Notes: generated from the sequence alone by a model not told the origin. A DNA stretch of 64,000 nucleotides from Bog-532 sp963830385 (GCA_963830385.1 CAWHMD010000006.1:496001-560000); one strand, 5' to 3'. Shown: positions 40,657-50,810, counted from the first letter of the stretch. Translations and numbers: made by a program.

Positions 40657-43460
40657 GCGTGGCGAGGATACTCTGCTGTCTGGTTTGCTACCGCTCCTCC
40701 GGTAACTCCGCCCGGTTCCGACAGCCAGATAACGAAGTGAATCAGCCAGGTCCGGGTGGGTGGCGCGGTCAGCACGTGGGCGTCCTGAGTGGTCAGCAGG
40801 TCCATGACCTTGCGGGCGCTGCCGCCAAAGGCGGACAGCTGTGACCTGGTGCCGGCCAGCAGCACCGCGCGGCGGCCGGACCCCTGAATCCCCTTCACCA
40901 CGCTGGCGACCTCATCCGTGGTGGGATCGTCCATCCGGGTCGTCGGGGTCGCACACATACCCCGCACCACCTGGCTGAACCGGTCCGCGGTCTGGGGGTC
41001 GACGATGACCACGGCCGCGTTCGGGCCGATCGCAGCGCACAGCTGGCGGACCGCCCGGTCCTCGCCCTGACCGGTGCGCTTGAAGGCCAGCCCGTTGGCG
41101 GTGAGCCGGGTCGAGCCGCTGGCGGTCTTGGTGGTGCCGACCCCGAAGGTGGTGACGGCCGTCGGGACCAGCAGCGCGATCACGCAGCAGACGGCGACGA
41201 TCACGCCGGCCGTGCGGCTGGCGCCGAGCTGACGGCTGCGTTCCTTCAGCCAGGCCGCCATCCAGACGGCGGCCAGGATCAGCCCCGGTATCAGCATCGG
41301 GACCAGGCGGCGGCTGGCCCAGGGCTGGTCGGGGATGATGCCGGGGCGCCAGAGCACGGTCACCGCCACCCAGCCGGTGATCAGCAGCGGCAGCGCCCAC
41401 ACCCGCGCGGCGCCGCTGTCCCGCCAGGTGAGCAGGGACTTCACGCCCCGGCGGGCGAGCAGGGCCAGGCCCAGGGTGCCGAGGATCACGGCCGGCGCCC
41501 CCACGTACCAGATCACCCAGTACAGGCTGTCCTCGGCGTACTGGCGGTGCCCGTTGACCGGCAGGCCGGCCAGCTTCTGCAGCTCGGCGACGTACTTGAT
41601 GGTGGCCGGGACGGTCTCACCCTGGACCGTCTGGAAGTAGGGGCGCACCGCGAAGGCGATCACCACCAGCACGGTCAGCGCCGCGGCCGCTTCCGGCAGC
41701 CAGCGCAGCGGCCGGGACCGCAGCAGGTACCTGATCCAGCGGCGGACCGGCCGGATGTTCACCAGGGCCATCGCGATGCCGGTCAGCGCGACCACGGCCA
41801 GCACGATCATGGCCAGCGGGCGCAGTGAGGGGCCGATCGAGTCCAGGTACGGCCGGGACAGCAGGAACCCGTCGGCCAGGCCGTAGGCCACGCCCAGGAT
41901 CAGGCCGAGGCCGAACGGGACCGCCTGCGGCCGCCGGGTCACCAGCAGGAGGCCGAGGAACGGGATGGCCGGGAGCAGGTCGCTGGCGCCGTCGATCCGG
42001 ATCAGCAGGGTGAGGCCGATCGCCAGGCCGGCGAAGAACGCCAGCGCGACGTTCGGGGCCGGGCCGTCGCGCCAGGACGTCGCCGCCGGGCCAGCTAGCG
42101 AGTGCCGCCCGGTAGTCAGCGTGAACGAGTCGGCCAGCAGGCACAGCCCGCCGAACAGCATGACCTGGGCGAGCGTCTCGCTGAAGGTGTTCCGGCTGGT
42201 GTACTGCTGGGGCAGGCTGATCGCGAGCACCAGGGCCGCGGCCGGCGCCCAGCGGCCGCCCGCGAGCCGGCCGACCAGGCCGGCGAACGCGAGGACCGCG
42301 CACGCCCCGATGACCGGCGCCATCGCGACCGCGGCGAGCGGGCCGCCGGCCCAGATCCCGATGGCCAGCGTCATCGGCAGGCCGGCCATGAACTGGGGCA
42401 CAATCGTGGTGCCGGACGTGTAGAAGCCCAGGCTGCTGAACGCCATCCCGGCGTGGGAGCCACCGAACGCGGCGAGGGATTCCGGGATGTGGGTGGTGCC
42501 CTGCTGGGCGATCCAGTACGCGAACTGAAGGTAGGTGCTGGGGTCGCGGAGGACGATGATCTGCTGGGAGTTCTCCGCGAGTTGCCAGAACGCGAACCCG
42601 GCCGCCACCACCAGTGTGGCGATCAGCGACCACCACGGGACGTCGGCCTTGGCCCGTTCGGGCGGGGCGGGGGTGGTTGCCTGGGCGGGATCGGCGGCCT
42701 CGGTCCCGGGGTCGTCGCCCGGGCGGGCGAACTCGAGGGTGCTGGCGTTTGGGTCGGCGCGGTCGCGGCGCTGGTCCCAGAACTCGCGGATGCCGTGCGG
42801 CCAGGCCGCCGGCAGCTCGCGCGCGACCACGAAGATCAATGCGACCGCCAGCGGCACCGAGATGATCAGCATCGGGATGTCGGTGAACCGGTTGGCCAGC
42901 AGCAACGGCAGCCCGGCCAGCAGCCAGGCCATGACCAGCAGGGCGGGCACCACCGTGATGGCCGCGAAGATCGTGCCGGGCACCCGCGACGGGCCGGAGC
43001 GGCGGCGGCCTGGGCGGCGGGTGAGGCGGGCGCGCAGGCCGTGGGGGGCGGGGGAGGCTGATTCGGGAGCGGGGGTGCTGGCTTCGGCGGGGCCGGCCCC
43101 GGCAGGGCGGCCCTCGGCGGGGCGGGCCTCGGCATCGTTGTCGAGCGTGCTCACGGCCGCGGTGTCGGCCCTGGTGGCGGAGGCCGCCTCGGCACCGTCG
43201 GTTCCGTCGGCGCCTTCGGGGGCGGCGCCTTCGGAGGCGGCGCCTTCGGGGGCGGGGGCGTCCGGGGTGGGGGCTTCGGCCTCGGGGGCATGGCCGTCGG
43301 GGGCCGGGGTGTCGGCGACTGGGGTGCCGGGGGCTTCGGCTTCGGACGATGCCGTCTCGACGTCGGACGATGCAGCCTCTTGGGTCCCGGCCGGCTCCGC
43401 CGGACCGGGATCATTGTCCGCGTCAGCGCCGTTCTTCGACGCACGGAGTCCTCGGCGCAC
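40653..43460 (-). CDS. Large polytopic membrane protein, GT-C-like
   Basis: About 935 residues from the GTG at 43460 (start uncertain; upstream sequence is not protein-like). The first about 130 residues are an Ala/Pro/Glu-rich acidic region. Then come about 14 predicted membrane helices, with an external-loop sequence IIVLRDPSTYLQFAYWIAQQ that resembles the acidic first loop of GT-C glycosyltransferases (ArnT/PMT type). A soluble C-terminal part (AAVVIVDPQTADRFSQVVRG) follows. I infer an enzyme using polyprenyl-phosphate sugars on the outer face of the membrane, paired with the ATGA-coupled GT2 gene. Confidence 0.7.
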   Translation of the reverse strand: MRRGLRASKNGADADNDPGPAEPAGTQEAASSDVETASSEAEAPGTPVADTPAPDGHAPEAEAPTPDAPAPEGAASEGAAPEGADGTDGAEAASATRADTAAVSTLDNDAEARPAEGRPAGAGPAEASTPAPESASPAPHGLRARLTRRPGRRRSGPSRVPGTIFAAITVVPALLVMAWLLAGLPLLLANRFTDIPMLIISVPLAVALIFVVARELPAAWPHGIREFWDQRRDRADPNASTLEFARPGDDPGTEAADPAQATTPAPPERAKADVPWWSLIATLVVAAGFAFWQLAENSQQIIVLRDPSTYLQFAYWIAQQGTTHIPESLAAFGGSHAGMAFSSLGFYTSGTTIVPQFMAGLPMTLAIGIWAGGPLAAVAMAPVIGACAVLAFAGLVGRLAGGRWAPAAALVLAISLPQQYTSRNTFSETLAQVMLFGGLCLLADSFTLTTGRHSLAGPAATSWRDGPAPNVALAFFAGLAIGLTLLIRIDGASDLLPAIPFLGLLLVTRRPQAVPFGLGLILGVAYGLADGFLLSRPYLDSIGPSLRPLAMIVLAVVALTGIAMALVNIRPVRRWIRYLLRSRPLRWLPEAAAALTVLVVIAFAVRPYFQTVQGETVPATIKYVAELQKLAGLPVNGHRQYAEDSLYWVIWYVGAPAVILGTLGLALLARRGVKSLLTWRDSGAARVWALPLLITGWVAVTVLWRPGIIPDQPWASRRLVPMLIPGLILAAVWMAAWLKERSRQLGASRTAGVIVAVCCVIALLVPTAVTTFGVGTTKTASGSTRLTANGLAFKRTGQGEDRAVRQLCAAIGPNAAVVIVDPQTADRFSQVVRGMCATPTTRMDDPTTDEVASVVKGIQGSGRRAVLLAGTRSQLSAFGGSARKVMDLLTTQDAHVLTAPPTRTWLIHFVIWLSEPGGVTGGAVANQTAEYPRHA

Positions 43461-43831
43461 GGACCTACTGTAGAGGTGCCGGTCAATGACGGCTACGCAT
43501 CGCCATTTCGTGTTCACAGTCACGCCGGCTTGGAACGGCAGTGACCGGCTGAGACCGCACGGCCTCTCGAACCTCCGTAGTACGCTGTCCGGCCACGGGC
43601 GCGGGCTCGCTCGTCTCTCAGGCCTCAGCTGGCTCCGGCGCCCCGGCGGATACCAAACCGGTACTTTTGCCGCTGTTTTGAACAAATCTTTTTTTGAGAC
43701 GCGATAAACATTAGGGGCCAGCAGCGTCGCTGGCTGAGTACAGCACCTGGCAGACAGCGACGGGCGTCTCGCGGGAACCGCTGATGCGACGCCAGGCTCG
43801 GAGCGCGGCCCGTTGACCACTGGCCGTCCCC
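43461..43831. other. Divergent promoter region of the GT-C-like and LCP genes
   Basis: About 370 nt. A T7 run (43689-43695) sits in a short AT-rich stretch around 43670-43712, and GCCAGC (43717-43722) pairs with GCTGGC (43729-43734) as a small hairpin about 100 nt before the LCP start. No -35/-10 pair was convincing. Confidence 0.35.
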
Positions 43832-45667
43832 ATGGCCAAGAAGGACACCGAACCGATGGACCGCCGACCCGATCTGGCCGAGAGCCGCCCGGCCAAGGGC
43901 GATCTTGACGAGATGCGCCCCGGTGCCCCAGCGCGCGGCCGCTCGGGTGGCCCGAGTCCGATGTTCGCCGACCCGTTTACGGCTGTTCGCCCGGGCCGGG
44001 GTGCGGCTCCTGCGGGCCGGGGGGCGGCTCATCCGTCCGTGGATGCGGCGGTAGGGGCGCGGCCGCAGCGACCAGGTAGCCCCGGCGGGCCCAAGGGTCC
44101 CGGGGACCCGCCGCGCGGGAGGCCGGCCGGCAAGGCGGGCAAACCACCCGGCACGTCACGCAAGCGCACGATCCTGAAATGGGCCTCGCTGGTCACGACG
44201 ATCGTGCTGGTCGCCGCTTCGCTGACCGCCTACGTGGCCTACCGGGACGTGGTCGACGGGATCAAGCAGGAGAACGTGTCCAACCTGCTCGGCCAGAACC
44301 GTCCGCCGCAGTACACCTCGGCCGTGAACATCCTGGTCATCGGCTCGGACAGCCGGGCCGGGACCGACGGGCAGTTCGGCAGCACCCAGGCTATCCAGGG
44401 CGCCCGCTCGGACACGATGATGCTGCTGCACATCCTGCCCGACCACAAGGGCGCGGTGGTGATCAGCTTCCCGCGCGACTCGCTGGCGCCGGTCATCGGC
44501 TGTCAGCCGGACGGGACCGGGACCAAGGGGCAGACCGCCCAGCCCGGGCAGTCGGAGATGCTCAACAGCACGTTCGCGGCGGGCGGGGCGGCCTGCCTGT
44601 GGAAGACGCTGGAGTCGACCACCGGGATCTACATCAACCACTTCGTCGAGATCAACTTCGCCGGGTTCACCTCGGTGGTCAATGACCTGGGCGGGGTCAA
44701 CGTCTGCCTGCCCGAAGCGATCAAAGACCCCGCCTCCGGCCTGAACCTGTCCGCGGGTGAGCATCACGTCAGCGGGGCGCAGGCCCTGGCGTTCGTACGC
44801 GAGCGGCACGTCGGCCTGGGTTCGGACCTGCAGCGCATCCAGCGGCAGCAGTACTTCATGGCCGCGTTGCTCCAGCAGATCGACTCCAAGCAGGTGCTGT
44901 CCAACGTGCCCAAGGTGTTCGCGATCGCGCGGGACGTGGCCAAGACGCTCACCACCGACAGCGGCCTTTCGGTCGACGACATGCGCACGATCGCGATGAG
45001 CATGAAGGGCCTCAACACCAAGGGCGTCCAGTTCACTCAGATCCCGGTGGTCCCCGACCCGAACGACGCCAACCACGTGCTGTGGCAGCAGCCGCAGTCG
45101 TCTCAGCTGTTCAGCGAGATCGCCCACGACCAGACGGTGCCGGCCAAGGCCAAGGCCAAGGCGGGCGCGACGCCGGCCGCCTCCACGTCGCCGCCGGCGT
45201 CCGCCCCGGCCGTGAGCCCGTCCGGTGTCCGGGTCAGCGTGCTGAACGCGACCGGCACGGCCGGCCTGGCCGCCAAGGCCGCCTCGTCGCTGACCCAGAG
45301 CCACTTCACGGTGGTCGGCACCGGCAACGCGGTCGCGCCCTCGGCGGCCACGATCATCCAGTACAGCTCGGCGACCGAGGCGGCGGCGGCCAGGGCGCTG
45401 GCCGCGATGGTGCCAAACGCGGAGGTCCAGCCGGTCGGCGCGACCAGCGGAGTGGCCAGCGGTGAGGTCGACCTGATCCTCGGGTCCAACTACACCGGGC
45501 TGAAGGGGGCGGCCACTACCGCGTCGCCGTCCCCCACCGCGTCGTCCGGTGCGTCCAGCATCAACAACGTCACCAAGACGTACGGCGGCATCAGCGGCAA
45601 CGCCAACATCTGCGGCGACAAGGGCGCCTTCAGTGGCCCCGACCAGCCCAGCGAATTCTCACCCTGA
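43832..45667 (+). CDS. LytR-CpsA-Psr (LCP) cell-wall polymer ligase
   Basis: 611 residues. A disordered cytosolic N-terminus (about 110 residues) is followed by one membrane helix (LKWASLVTTIVLVAASLTAY). The LCP domain shows VNILVIGSDSRAG, GARSDTMMLLHI, VVISFPRDSL, VEINFAGFTSVVNDLGGVNV and FVRERHVGLGSDLQRIQRQQ, which contain the conserved Arg/Asp residues binding the polyprenyl pyrophosphate. A LytR_C domain (VRVSVLNATGTAGLAAKAAS) and a Ser/Thr tail complete it. LCP enzymes attach teichoic-acid-like or arabinogalactan-type glycans to peptidoglycan outside the cell. Confidence 0.92.
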   Translation: MAKKDTEPMDRRPDLAESRPAKGDLDEMRPGAPARGRSGGPSPMFADPFTAVRPGRGAAPAGRGAAHPSVDAAVGARPQRPGSPGGPKGPGDPPRGRPAGKAGKPPGTSRKRTILKWASLVTTIVLVAASLTAYVAYRDVVDGIKQENVSNLLGQNRPPQYTSAVNILVIGSDSRAGTDGQFGSTQAIQGARSDTMMLLHILPDHKGAVVISFPRDSLAPVIGCQPDGTGTKGQTAQPGQSEMLNSTFAAGGAACLWKTLESTTGIYINHFVEINFAGFTSVVNDLGGVNVCLPEAIKDPASGLNLSAGEHHVSGAQALAFVRERHVGLGSDLQRIQRQQYFMAALLQQIDSKQVLSNVPKVFAIARDVAKTLTTDSGLSVDDMRTIAMSMKGLNTKGVQFTQIPVVPDPNDANHVLWQQPQSSQLFSEIAHDQTVPAKAKAKAGATPAASTSPPASAPAVSPSGVRVSVLNATGTAGLAAKAASSLTQSHFTVVGTGNAVAPSAATIIQYSSATEAAAARALAAMVPNAEVQPVGATSGVASGEVDLILGSNYTGLKGAATTASPSPTASSGASSINNVTKTYGGISGNANICGDKGAFSGPDQPSEFSP

Positions 45668-45683
45668 CCCGGCGGCCAGGCGC

Positions 45684-46973
45684 TCAGCTTGTCCGCACGC
45701 GCGGTAATCGGCTGAGGCCGGGTCGGTCCGGCGGGTGGACCGGGGCGTTGGGGGCCCAGTCGGCGGGCTGGGTCAGCAGCACCAGCAGCAGCCAGGCGAG
45801 GATGGCGCCCGGGTAGATGAAGTAGCCGAACCGGGTCGCCGGGGCGAGCACGAACATCACCGTCAGGGCGATGATGAGGCGGGTGGCGGCGGCCGGGACG
45901 GTGCGCGGGGGCCGGAAGACCAGCGACGCCCCGATCGCCAGCGCGGCCAGGACCAGGGCGGCGATCACGCAGAGGCGGCCGATGTGGCCGGTGTCGGCGA
46001 TCAGGTGACCGGGCAGCGGGCTGGACGCCTGCGAGGTGACGCTGGCCAGGCCGAGCGGGAACAGGATCGTGTTCCTGACCAGCGACTCGGGCTGGAGCGC
46101 GGCGAACGGCCCGACCAGCACCGCGACGACCCCGAGGGCGACGCCGGTCATGACGGCGGCGGCCCGCTTGCCGTCCCGGGCCAGGGCCAGGCTGATCGCG
46201 ACGACCAGCGCGGGCCAGGCGGTCGCCTTCATCGAGGCGGCGCCGCCGAAGGCCAGGCCGGCCAGGATCGGCTGCGGGTACTTCCACATCAGCGCGAAGC
46301 CCAGGCAGATCAGCGCGATGATCGGGACGTCGGTGCCGCCGACGGCCAGTTCGAGGGCGATGATCGGGGTGGCGGTGACGAACACCGTCCAGCGGCCGAC
46401 GTCGCGGGCCTTGGCCACCCGCAGGGCCAGCGCGAAGCAGCCCACGAACGCGATGCCGAACCAGACCCGCGGGTCGGCCAGCGGGAAACGCGGAGCCACC
46501 GTCCACAGCAGCGCGAAGAACGTCATCGGCGGCAGGTACGGGTTGTAGGCGTTCGGGTCGGCGGTGTGCTTGAGCAGGCCCGACGCCTCGTACGGGGTGC
46601 CGTGGTGCACCAGCAGCCCGGCCGAGCGGATGATCACGACGACCTCGGGCTGACCCTGGTTGGTGGCCGCCATCCAGGCCAGCGGGACGATGACCGCGCC
46701 CACCAGGCTCAGCGCCAGGGCCAGGTCGGCCCCGCGCGACCGCCAGGCCAGGACCGCGATCGCGGCCAGCCCGTAGCCGCACGCGGCCATGATGCCCCAG
46801 TCGCGGTGCAGGTAGTCGGTGGAGACGAGCGCGATGCCGAGACCGTACAGACAGCACACGGCGTAGGCCGCCGCGATCCACTTGCGGTGCCGGGAAGCCA
46901 GGGCCGTCCAGGTCAGCTCGCGGCTCGTCACCCAGCGGCCCCCGAGTGCCGGGTTTTGGGTCAGCAAGGACAA
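45684..46973 (-). CDS. Glycosyltransferase 87 (DUF2029) family membrane protein
   Basis: 429 residues, starting at a TTG that has a strong GGGGAGG site 8 nt upstream. About 10-12 membrane helices; ADPNAYNPYLPPMTFFALLW is the conserved periplasmic-loop segment of GT87 alpha-mannosyltransferases, which use polyprenyl-phosphate mannose. It is convergent with the LCP gene. It probably adds sugars to an extracellular glycan or glycolipid. Confidence 0.78.
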   Translation of the reverse strand: MSLLTQNPALGGRWVTSRELTWTALASRHRKWIAAAYAVCCLYGLGIALVSTDYLHRDWGIMAACGYGLAAIAVLAWRSRGADLALALSLVGAVIVPLAWMAATNQGQPEVVVIIRSAGLLVHHGTPYEASGLLKHTADPNAYNPYLPPMTFFALLWTVAPRFPLADPRVWFGIAFVGCFALALRVAKARDVGRWTVFVTATPIIALELAVGGTDVPIIALICLGFALMWKYPQPILAGLAFGGAASMKATAWPALVVAISLALARDGKRAAAVMTGVALGVVAVLVGPFAALQPESLVRNTILFPLGLASVTSQASSPLPGHLIADTGHIGRLCVIAALVLAALAIGASLVFRPPRTVPAAATRLIIALTVMFVLAPATRFGYFIYPGAILAWLLLVLLTQPADWAPNAPVHPPDRPGLSRLPRVRTS

Positions 46974-47068
46974 TTCAAGATCCTCCCCGACGCGAGATCC
47001 TATCCCTTGCCCCCACCGAGGCTACCGTCGCGGGCACAGCTAGCCCAAAGAGTTATGGCGTTTTCTGT

Positions 47069-48550
47069 TCAGGCGGTGTCCAGGCCCTCGGGGTCGGCCT
47101 GCGGTTCGGGGCGGCCGGGCGGCCGGGCCCGGCGGACCGGGCCGCCGCTCTGCGGGGCCAGCCGCGCGGAGTAGATCGAGTAGCCGTCGATGTAGCGGGA
47201 CACGATCGTGGCGGTCACGGTCGCGGCCAGCATCGGGACCATGATCTGGAAGCCGCTGTGGGTCAGCTCCAGGACCATCGCCAGGCCGGCCAGCGGGGCC
47301 TGCATCGCCGCCCCGAGCAGGGCGGCCGCGCCCACCAGGGCGTAGGCCCCGGCCGGGGATCCCGGCCAGAGCAGGTTCCAGGCGATGCCGAGCGCGGCGC
47401 CGAACACCGCGCCGGTGCTCAGCGTGGGCGTGAACAGGCCGCCGGACGCGCCGCTGGCCAGGCAGAGCGCGGTGACCAGCGGTTTGAGCAGGAACAAGCC
47501 GAACAGCAGACCGAACCCGCCGAGGCCGAGGAACGCCTGGTTGGCCATGTCCCGGCCGTTGCCGAACAGCTGGGGCAGCGCGAACCCGATCAGGCCGAGG
47601 ATGGCGAACGCCACCACCATCGCCGGGATCGACCGCCACCCGGTGAACCGGTAGTACGTCACCCAGCCGATCAGCCGGATGTAACCGGCCGCGATGGCCC
47701 CGATCACCGGACCCACCAGCAGCGACCAGACCAGCAGCGGCAGCGTGAACTTGTAGGCGGGGATGCCCAGGTAGGTGGCGTGGGCGGGCAGATAGATCCA
47801 GGCCACCGCGGTGGCGATGCCGGAGCAGGCCAGCGCGGGCAGCACCACCGGCAGAGCCAGCGTGCCCACCATCACCTCGGCGGTGAACAGCGCCCCGGCC
47901 AGCGGGACGTTGTACACGGCAGCCAGGCCGGCCCCGCCGCCGCAGGCGACCAGCAGCCGCCGCTGGCCGACCGACAGGTGCGCCCAGGTGGCCAGGACGC
48001 TGGCCGACACCCCGCCCATCAGCTTGGGGGCGGCCTCGCGGCCGAGCGAGGCGCCCATGCCGATGACGAACTCCGAGATCAGCGAGGTGCCGAGCGAGCG
48101 GCGGAACGACAGCGTGCCGTCCCCGTTCCAGATCGAGTCGTCGATCTCGGTCCTGCCACTGGTGTAGCGGCGCAGAAGGTACCAGGCCAGGCCGCCGATC
48201 AGCCCGGCCAGCGGCAGCACGATCAGCCGCCGCGGGTCCGACGCGTGCCGGATCCCCTCCTGGAGCGGCCCGGCGTTGAAGCCGAACGCCAGGTGCTCCA
48301 CGCTGTACAGGACGAACATCATCAGGTCACCGAACAGGCCGGCGGCGACGCCGGTAGCCACCAGCACCATCCAGAACAGCGGGGTGAGGGCGGTGTCACC
48401 GTCGCTGGTGACGTTGGGCTGCTCGGTGGCGCCCCGGCCGGACGGCAGCCGGGTCCTGAGCAGCGGCTGCGGGATGCGCAGCCGTTCGCTCGGGCGCGGC
48501 GGCTTGCTCGGGCGCGGCGGCCGCGACGGGCGCCTGAGCGCGGACCACAT
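47069..48550 (-). CDS. ClC-family chloride channel/transporter
   Basis: 493 residues with about ten or more membrane helices. The GREGP-type filter appears as GMGASLGREAAPKLMGG, keeping the gating Glu, and ASGASGGLFTPTLSTGAVFG is the GGxFxP filter. ClC proteins move Cl- (often against H+) across the inner membrane as dimers. The N-terminal 50 residues are basic and Pro-rich. No CBS domains. It is probably monocistronic. Confidence 0.88.
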   Translation of the reverse strand: MWSALRRPSRPPRPSKPPRPSERLRIPQPLLRTRLPSGRGATEQPNVTSDGDTALTPLFWMVLVATGVAAGLFGDLMMFVLYSVEHLAFGFNAGPLQEGIRHASDPRRLIVLPLAGLIGGLAWYLLRRYTSGRTEIDDSIWNGDGTLSFRRSLGTSLISEFVIGMGASLGREAAPKLMGGVSASVLATWAHLSVGQRRLLVACGGGAGLAAVYNVPLAGALFTAEVMVGTLALPVVLPALACSGIATAVAWIYLPAHATYLGIPAYKFTLPLLVWSLLVGPVIGAIAAGYIRLIGWVTYYRFTGWRSIPAMVVAFAILGLIGFALPQLFGNGRDMANQAFLGLGGFGLLFGLFLLKPLVTALCLASGASGGLFTPTLSTGAVFGAALGIAWNLLWPGSPAGAYALVGAAALLGAAMQAPLAGLAMVLELTHSGFQIMVPMLAATVTATIVSRYIDGYSIYSARLAPQSGGPVRRARPPGRPEPQADPEGLDTA

Positions 48551-48650
48551 CTGCCGCCTCCCGCGAGCTCGCCGGTCCCCGGGACCTCACTGTACCGAGC
48601 CCCGGCGGCTGGTGTTATCGCAGGTCAAACCCGGTAAAAACGGTAGGATT

Positions 48651-48697
48651 GCTCAGGCCGGACGGATCGCGGATCGCTCAGGCCGGACGGGTCGCGG
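48651..48697. repeat. 25-bp-period direct repeat across the DUF5941 stop codon
   Basis: GCTCAGGCCGGACGG occurs at 48651 and again at 48676, and the following 7 nt differ by one base. The second copy contains the stop codon (48678-48680, minus strand) of the DUF5941 gene. It looks like a small duplication. Confidence 0.55.
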
Positions 48698-50810
48698 GCG
48701 GCGCCGGGACGGCCGAGTCAGCGGGGCCCGGCGGGACACCCGGGCTTGGCTCTGCGCTGATGGCCAGCCAGGCGGTGAGGTAGTCGCGGGCCAGCAGCGC
48801 CCACAGGTACCCGGCCAGCGCCACGCTGGCGATCGGGGTGATGCCGAGCGCGGCGCCGATCCCGAGCACCAGCATCCGGATCTCCCAGCCGAGGCCGCTG
48901 ACGTCGGCGGGCCGCCCGTCCGGCCCGGTCGGTGGCCAGGTCAGCCCGTAGCCCGCGACCAGGGTGCGGAGCTTGCGCGGGGCCGGCCAGGCGACCCGGT
49001 GCCGGGCCCGGTAGGCGACGTCCAGGTGGCGCAGCACGACGGCGGCCACCAGCGCGAACACCAGCGGCGCGGGCACCCGGTGGGTGAACGCGATCGCGGC
49101 CAGGAACAGGTACTCCCCGGCCTGGATCATCGCCGGGACCAGCCAGTCCAGCCGGCCATCGTGCGGGTGGCTGGAGCCCAGCCCGGCCAGCAGCATGGCC
49201 TCGACCGGGGTCAGCAGCAGCACGCCGGACAGGTTGGCCATGCCCAGTGCGGCCAGCGCAGCGGTCACGAACAGCCCCACGATCAGCGGGGGGATCGGGG
49301 GGATACGGCCTTCGACCAGCCGGCCGAGCCAGAGGGAGATCGGGCCGTCGTCCCGGTAGGCGGGGATCTGGAAGCTGGCCACGCTCCTGGTCTGGGCGGC
49401 CACCCGGGACACCCGGGGCGGCGCCTCGTCGTCCACGTCCCGCATCCCGCCCGGCAGCAGGCCGGCCGCCGATTCGCGTTCGTCCTCCGGGTCCGGTCCG
49501 GCCAGGGCGCCCAGCATCCCGTCGAGCACGCCGCCCAGCGGGCTGACCGACGGGTCCAGGCTGATCGCGCCCTCGTCGCCGCCGACCGGGGTCACGCCGA
49601 CGGCGGCGGCCCGGATGCTGGTGAGCTCGCCCTCGCGGGCGGAGTCGCGCATGCCGATCACCCGCGCGGTGACCACGTAGCCGGTCGCCAGTACGCCCCC
49701 GGCGATCAGCGCCAGGAACGCGATCCGGGCCCCCCAGATGCCACCCGCCACGACCAGCACCAGGATGCGTTCCCCGGCGGGCAGGGTGAGCGCGCGCTCC
49801 AGCCGGCGCTGACCGGCCGACCGGGGCAGCCGGGTCCGGCCGCCGCGTTCCTCGGTGGCCCGCTCGTAGCACAGGCCGGCCATCCGCCGGATCGCCACCA
49901 CCGCCAGCGCGAGCACGGCCAGATGCCAGACGCCGCCCGGGCCGCCGCCGATGACGCCGGGCACGCTGGCGTCGCCGAGGCCGGCGCTGGCGGCCAGCCC
50001 GGCGTAGACCGCGCACTCGGTGATGGCCCAGCCCGCGGCGGACAGCCAGTCCCCGGCGGGCTGGATGATCCCGGCCCGGCCGGCGCCGCCCCAGCCGCCC
50101 CGGCCCCCGGCCCGGAACGAGCCGATCGCGGCCAGTACCGGCCCGGGCGCCAGCGCCAGCAGCCGTCCGGACCGGCTGCACACGTAGGCCGCGAGCAGGG
50201 TGACCGCCGCCATCGCCTTGGCGCTGGCGATCGGCTCGGAGAACCAGATGGCGGAGGCCAGCCCGAGGCCCAGGCTGATACCGAGCAACGCGGCCGGGGC
50301 CAGGTCGCGGTCGGCGGCCCAGCGGGCCACGTCCCGCGCGATCGGGTCCGCGAACAGCTCGGCGACCAGGCCGTCCTCGTCCCGGTCGGCGTCTCCGTCC
50401 GGCCGCGCCTCCACCAGCTGGACGTCCACCCCGCGCTGGGCAAGCTCCCCCATCAGCGCGGTGACCTGATCGGCCGGGGCGGGCTGGCGGGCCAGATACT
50501 CGGCCGCTTCGGCCAGCACCCGTAGGTCGGCCGGGTCGACCAGGATGGCGCGGCAGTCGCCCCGCGCCTCGGCGTAGCCCGCGGTGCCCGCGGTGTCCAG
50601 CAGCCGGGCCAGGGCCTGCCGGGGCACCGAAAGGTTGCCGCCGCAGATCAGCATGGGCTCGCCGGTCGCCCGCGCGGCAGCCGCGATCGTCAGCAGCCCG
50701 CCGCCCGCGCCGGCACCGTCGGTCGCATCCACCCGGCGTACTCCGAGCGACGTCAGCTGGCCGTACAGCCCCGCGGCCGGTTCGGCCGTGAGGACCAGCG
50801 CAACGGTCAT
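48678..50810 (-). CDS. DUF5941 membrane protein
   Basis: 710 residues from the ATG at 50810, which has GGAGGA 6 nt upstream. The N-terminal about 180 residues look like a small nucleotide/sugar-binding fold (LVLTAEPAAGLYGQLTSLGV, then LICGGNLSVPRQALARLLDT), and the rest contains several membrane segments (GPVLAAIGSFRAGG, WHLAVLALAVVAIRRMAG, LIVGLFVTAALAALGMANLS). It matches the actinobacterial DUF5941 proteins encoded divergently beside ispD. A link to lipid or isoprenoid metabolism is a guess from this location. Confidence 0.65.
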   Translation of the reverse strand: MTVALVLTAEPAAGLYGQLTSLGVRRVDATDGAGAGGGLLTIAAAARATGEPMLICGGNLSVPRQALARLLDTAGTAGYAEARGDCRAILVDPADLRVLAEAAEYLARQPAPADQVTALMGELAQRGVDVQLVEARPDGDADRDEDGLVAELFADPIARDVARWAADRDLAPAALLGISLGLGLASAIWFSEPIASAKAMAAVTLLAAYVCSRSGRLLALAPGPVLAAIGSFRAGGRGGWGGAGRAGIIQPAGDWLSAAGWAITECAVYAGLAASAGLGDASVPGVIGGGPGGVWHLAVLALAVVAIRRMAGLCYERATEERGGRTRLPRSAGQRRLERALTLPAGERILVLVVAGGIWGARIAFLALIAGGVLATGYVVTARVIGMRDSAREGELTSIRAAAVGVTPVGGDEGAISLDPSVSPLGGVLDGMLGALAGPDPEDERESAAGLLPGGMRDVDDEAPPRVSRVAAQTRSVASFQIPAYRDDGPISLWLGRLVEGRIPPIPPLIVGLFVTAALAALGMANLSGVLLLTPVEAMLLAGLGSSHPHDGRLDWLVPAMIQAGEYLFLAAIAFTHRVPAPLVFALVAAVVLRHLDVAYRARHRVAWPAPRKLRTLVAGYGLTWPPTGPDGRPADVSGLGWEIRMLVLGIGAALGITPIASVALAGYLWALLARDYLTAWLAISAEPSPGVPPGPADSAVPAPPATRPA

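Noticed and set aside
46946..50525. Long open frames on the plus strand antisense to the ClC and DUF5941 genes
   Set aside because: They read Gly/Arg/Gln-rich low-complexity sequence typical of the opposite strand of GC-rich genes, while the minus-strand proteins show clear family motifs.
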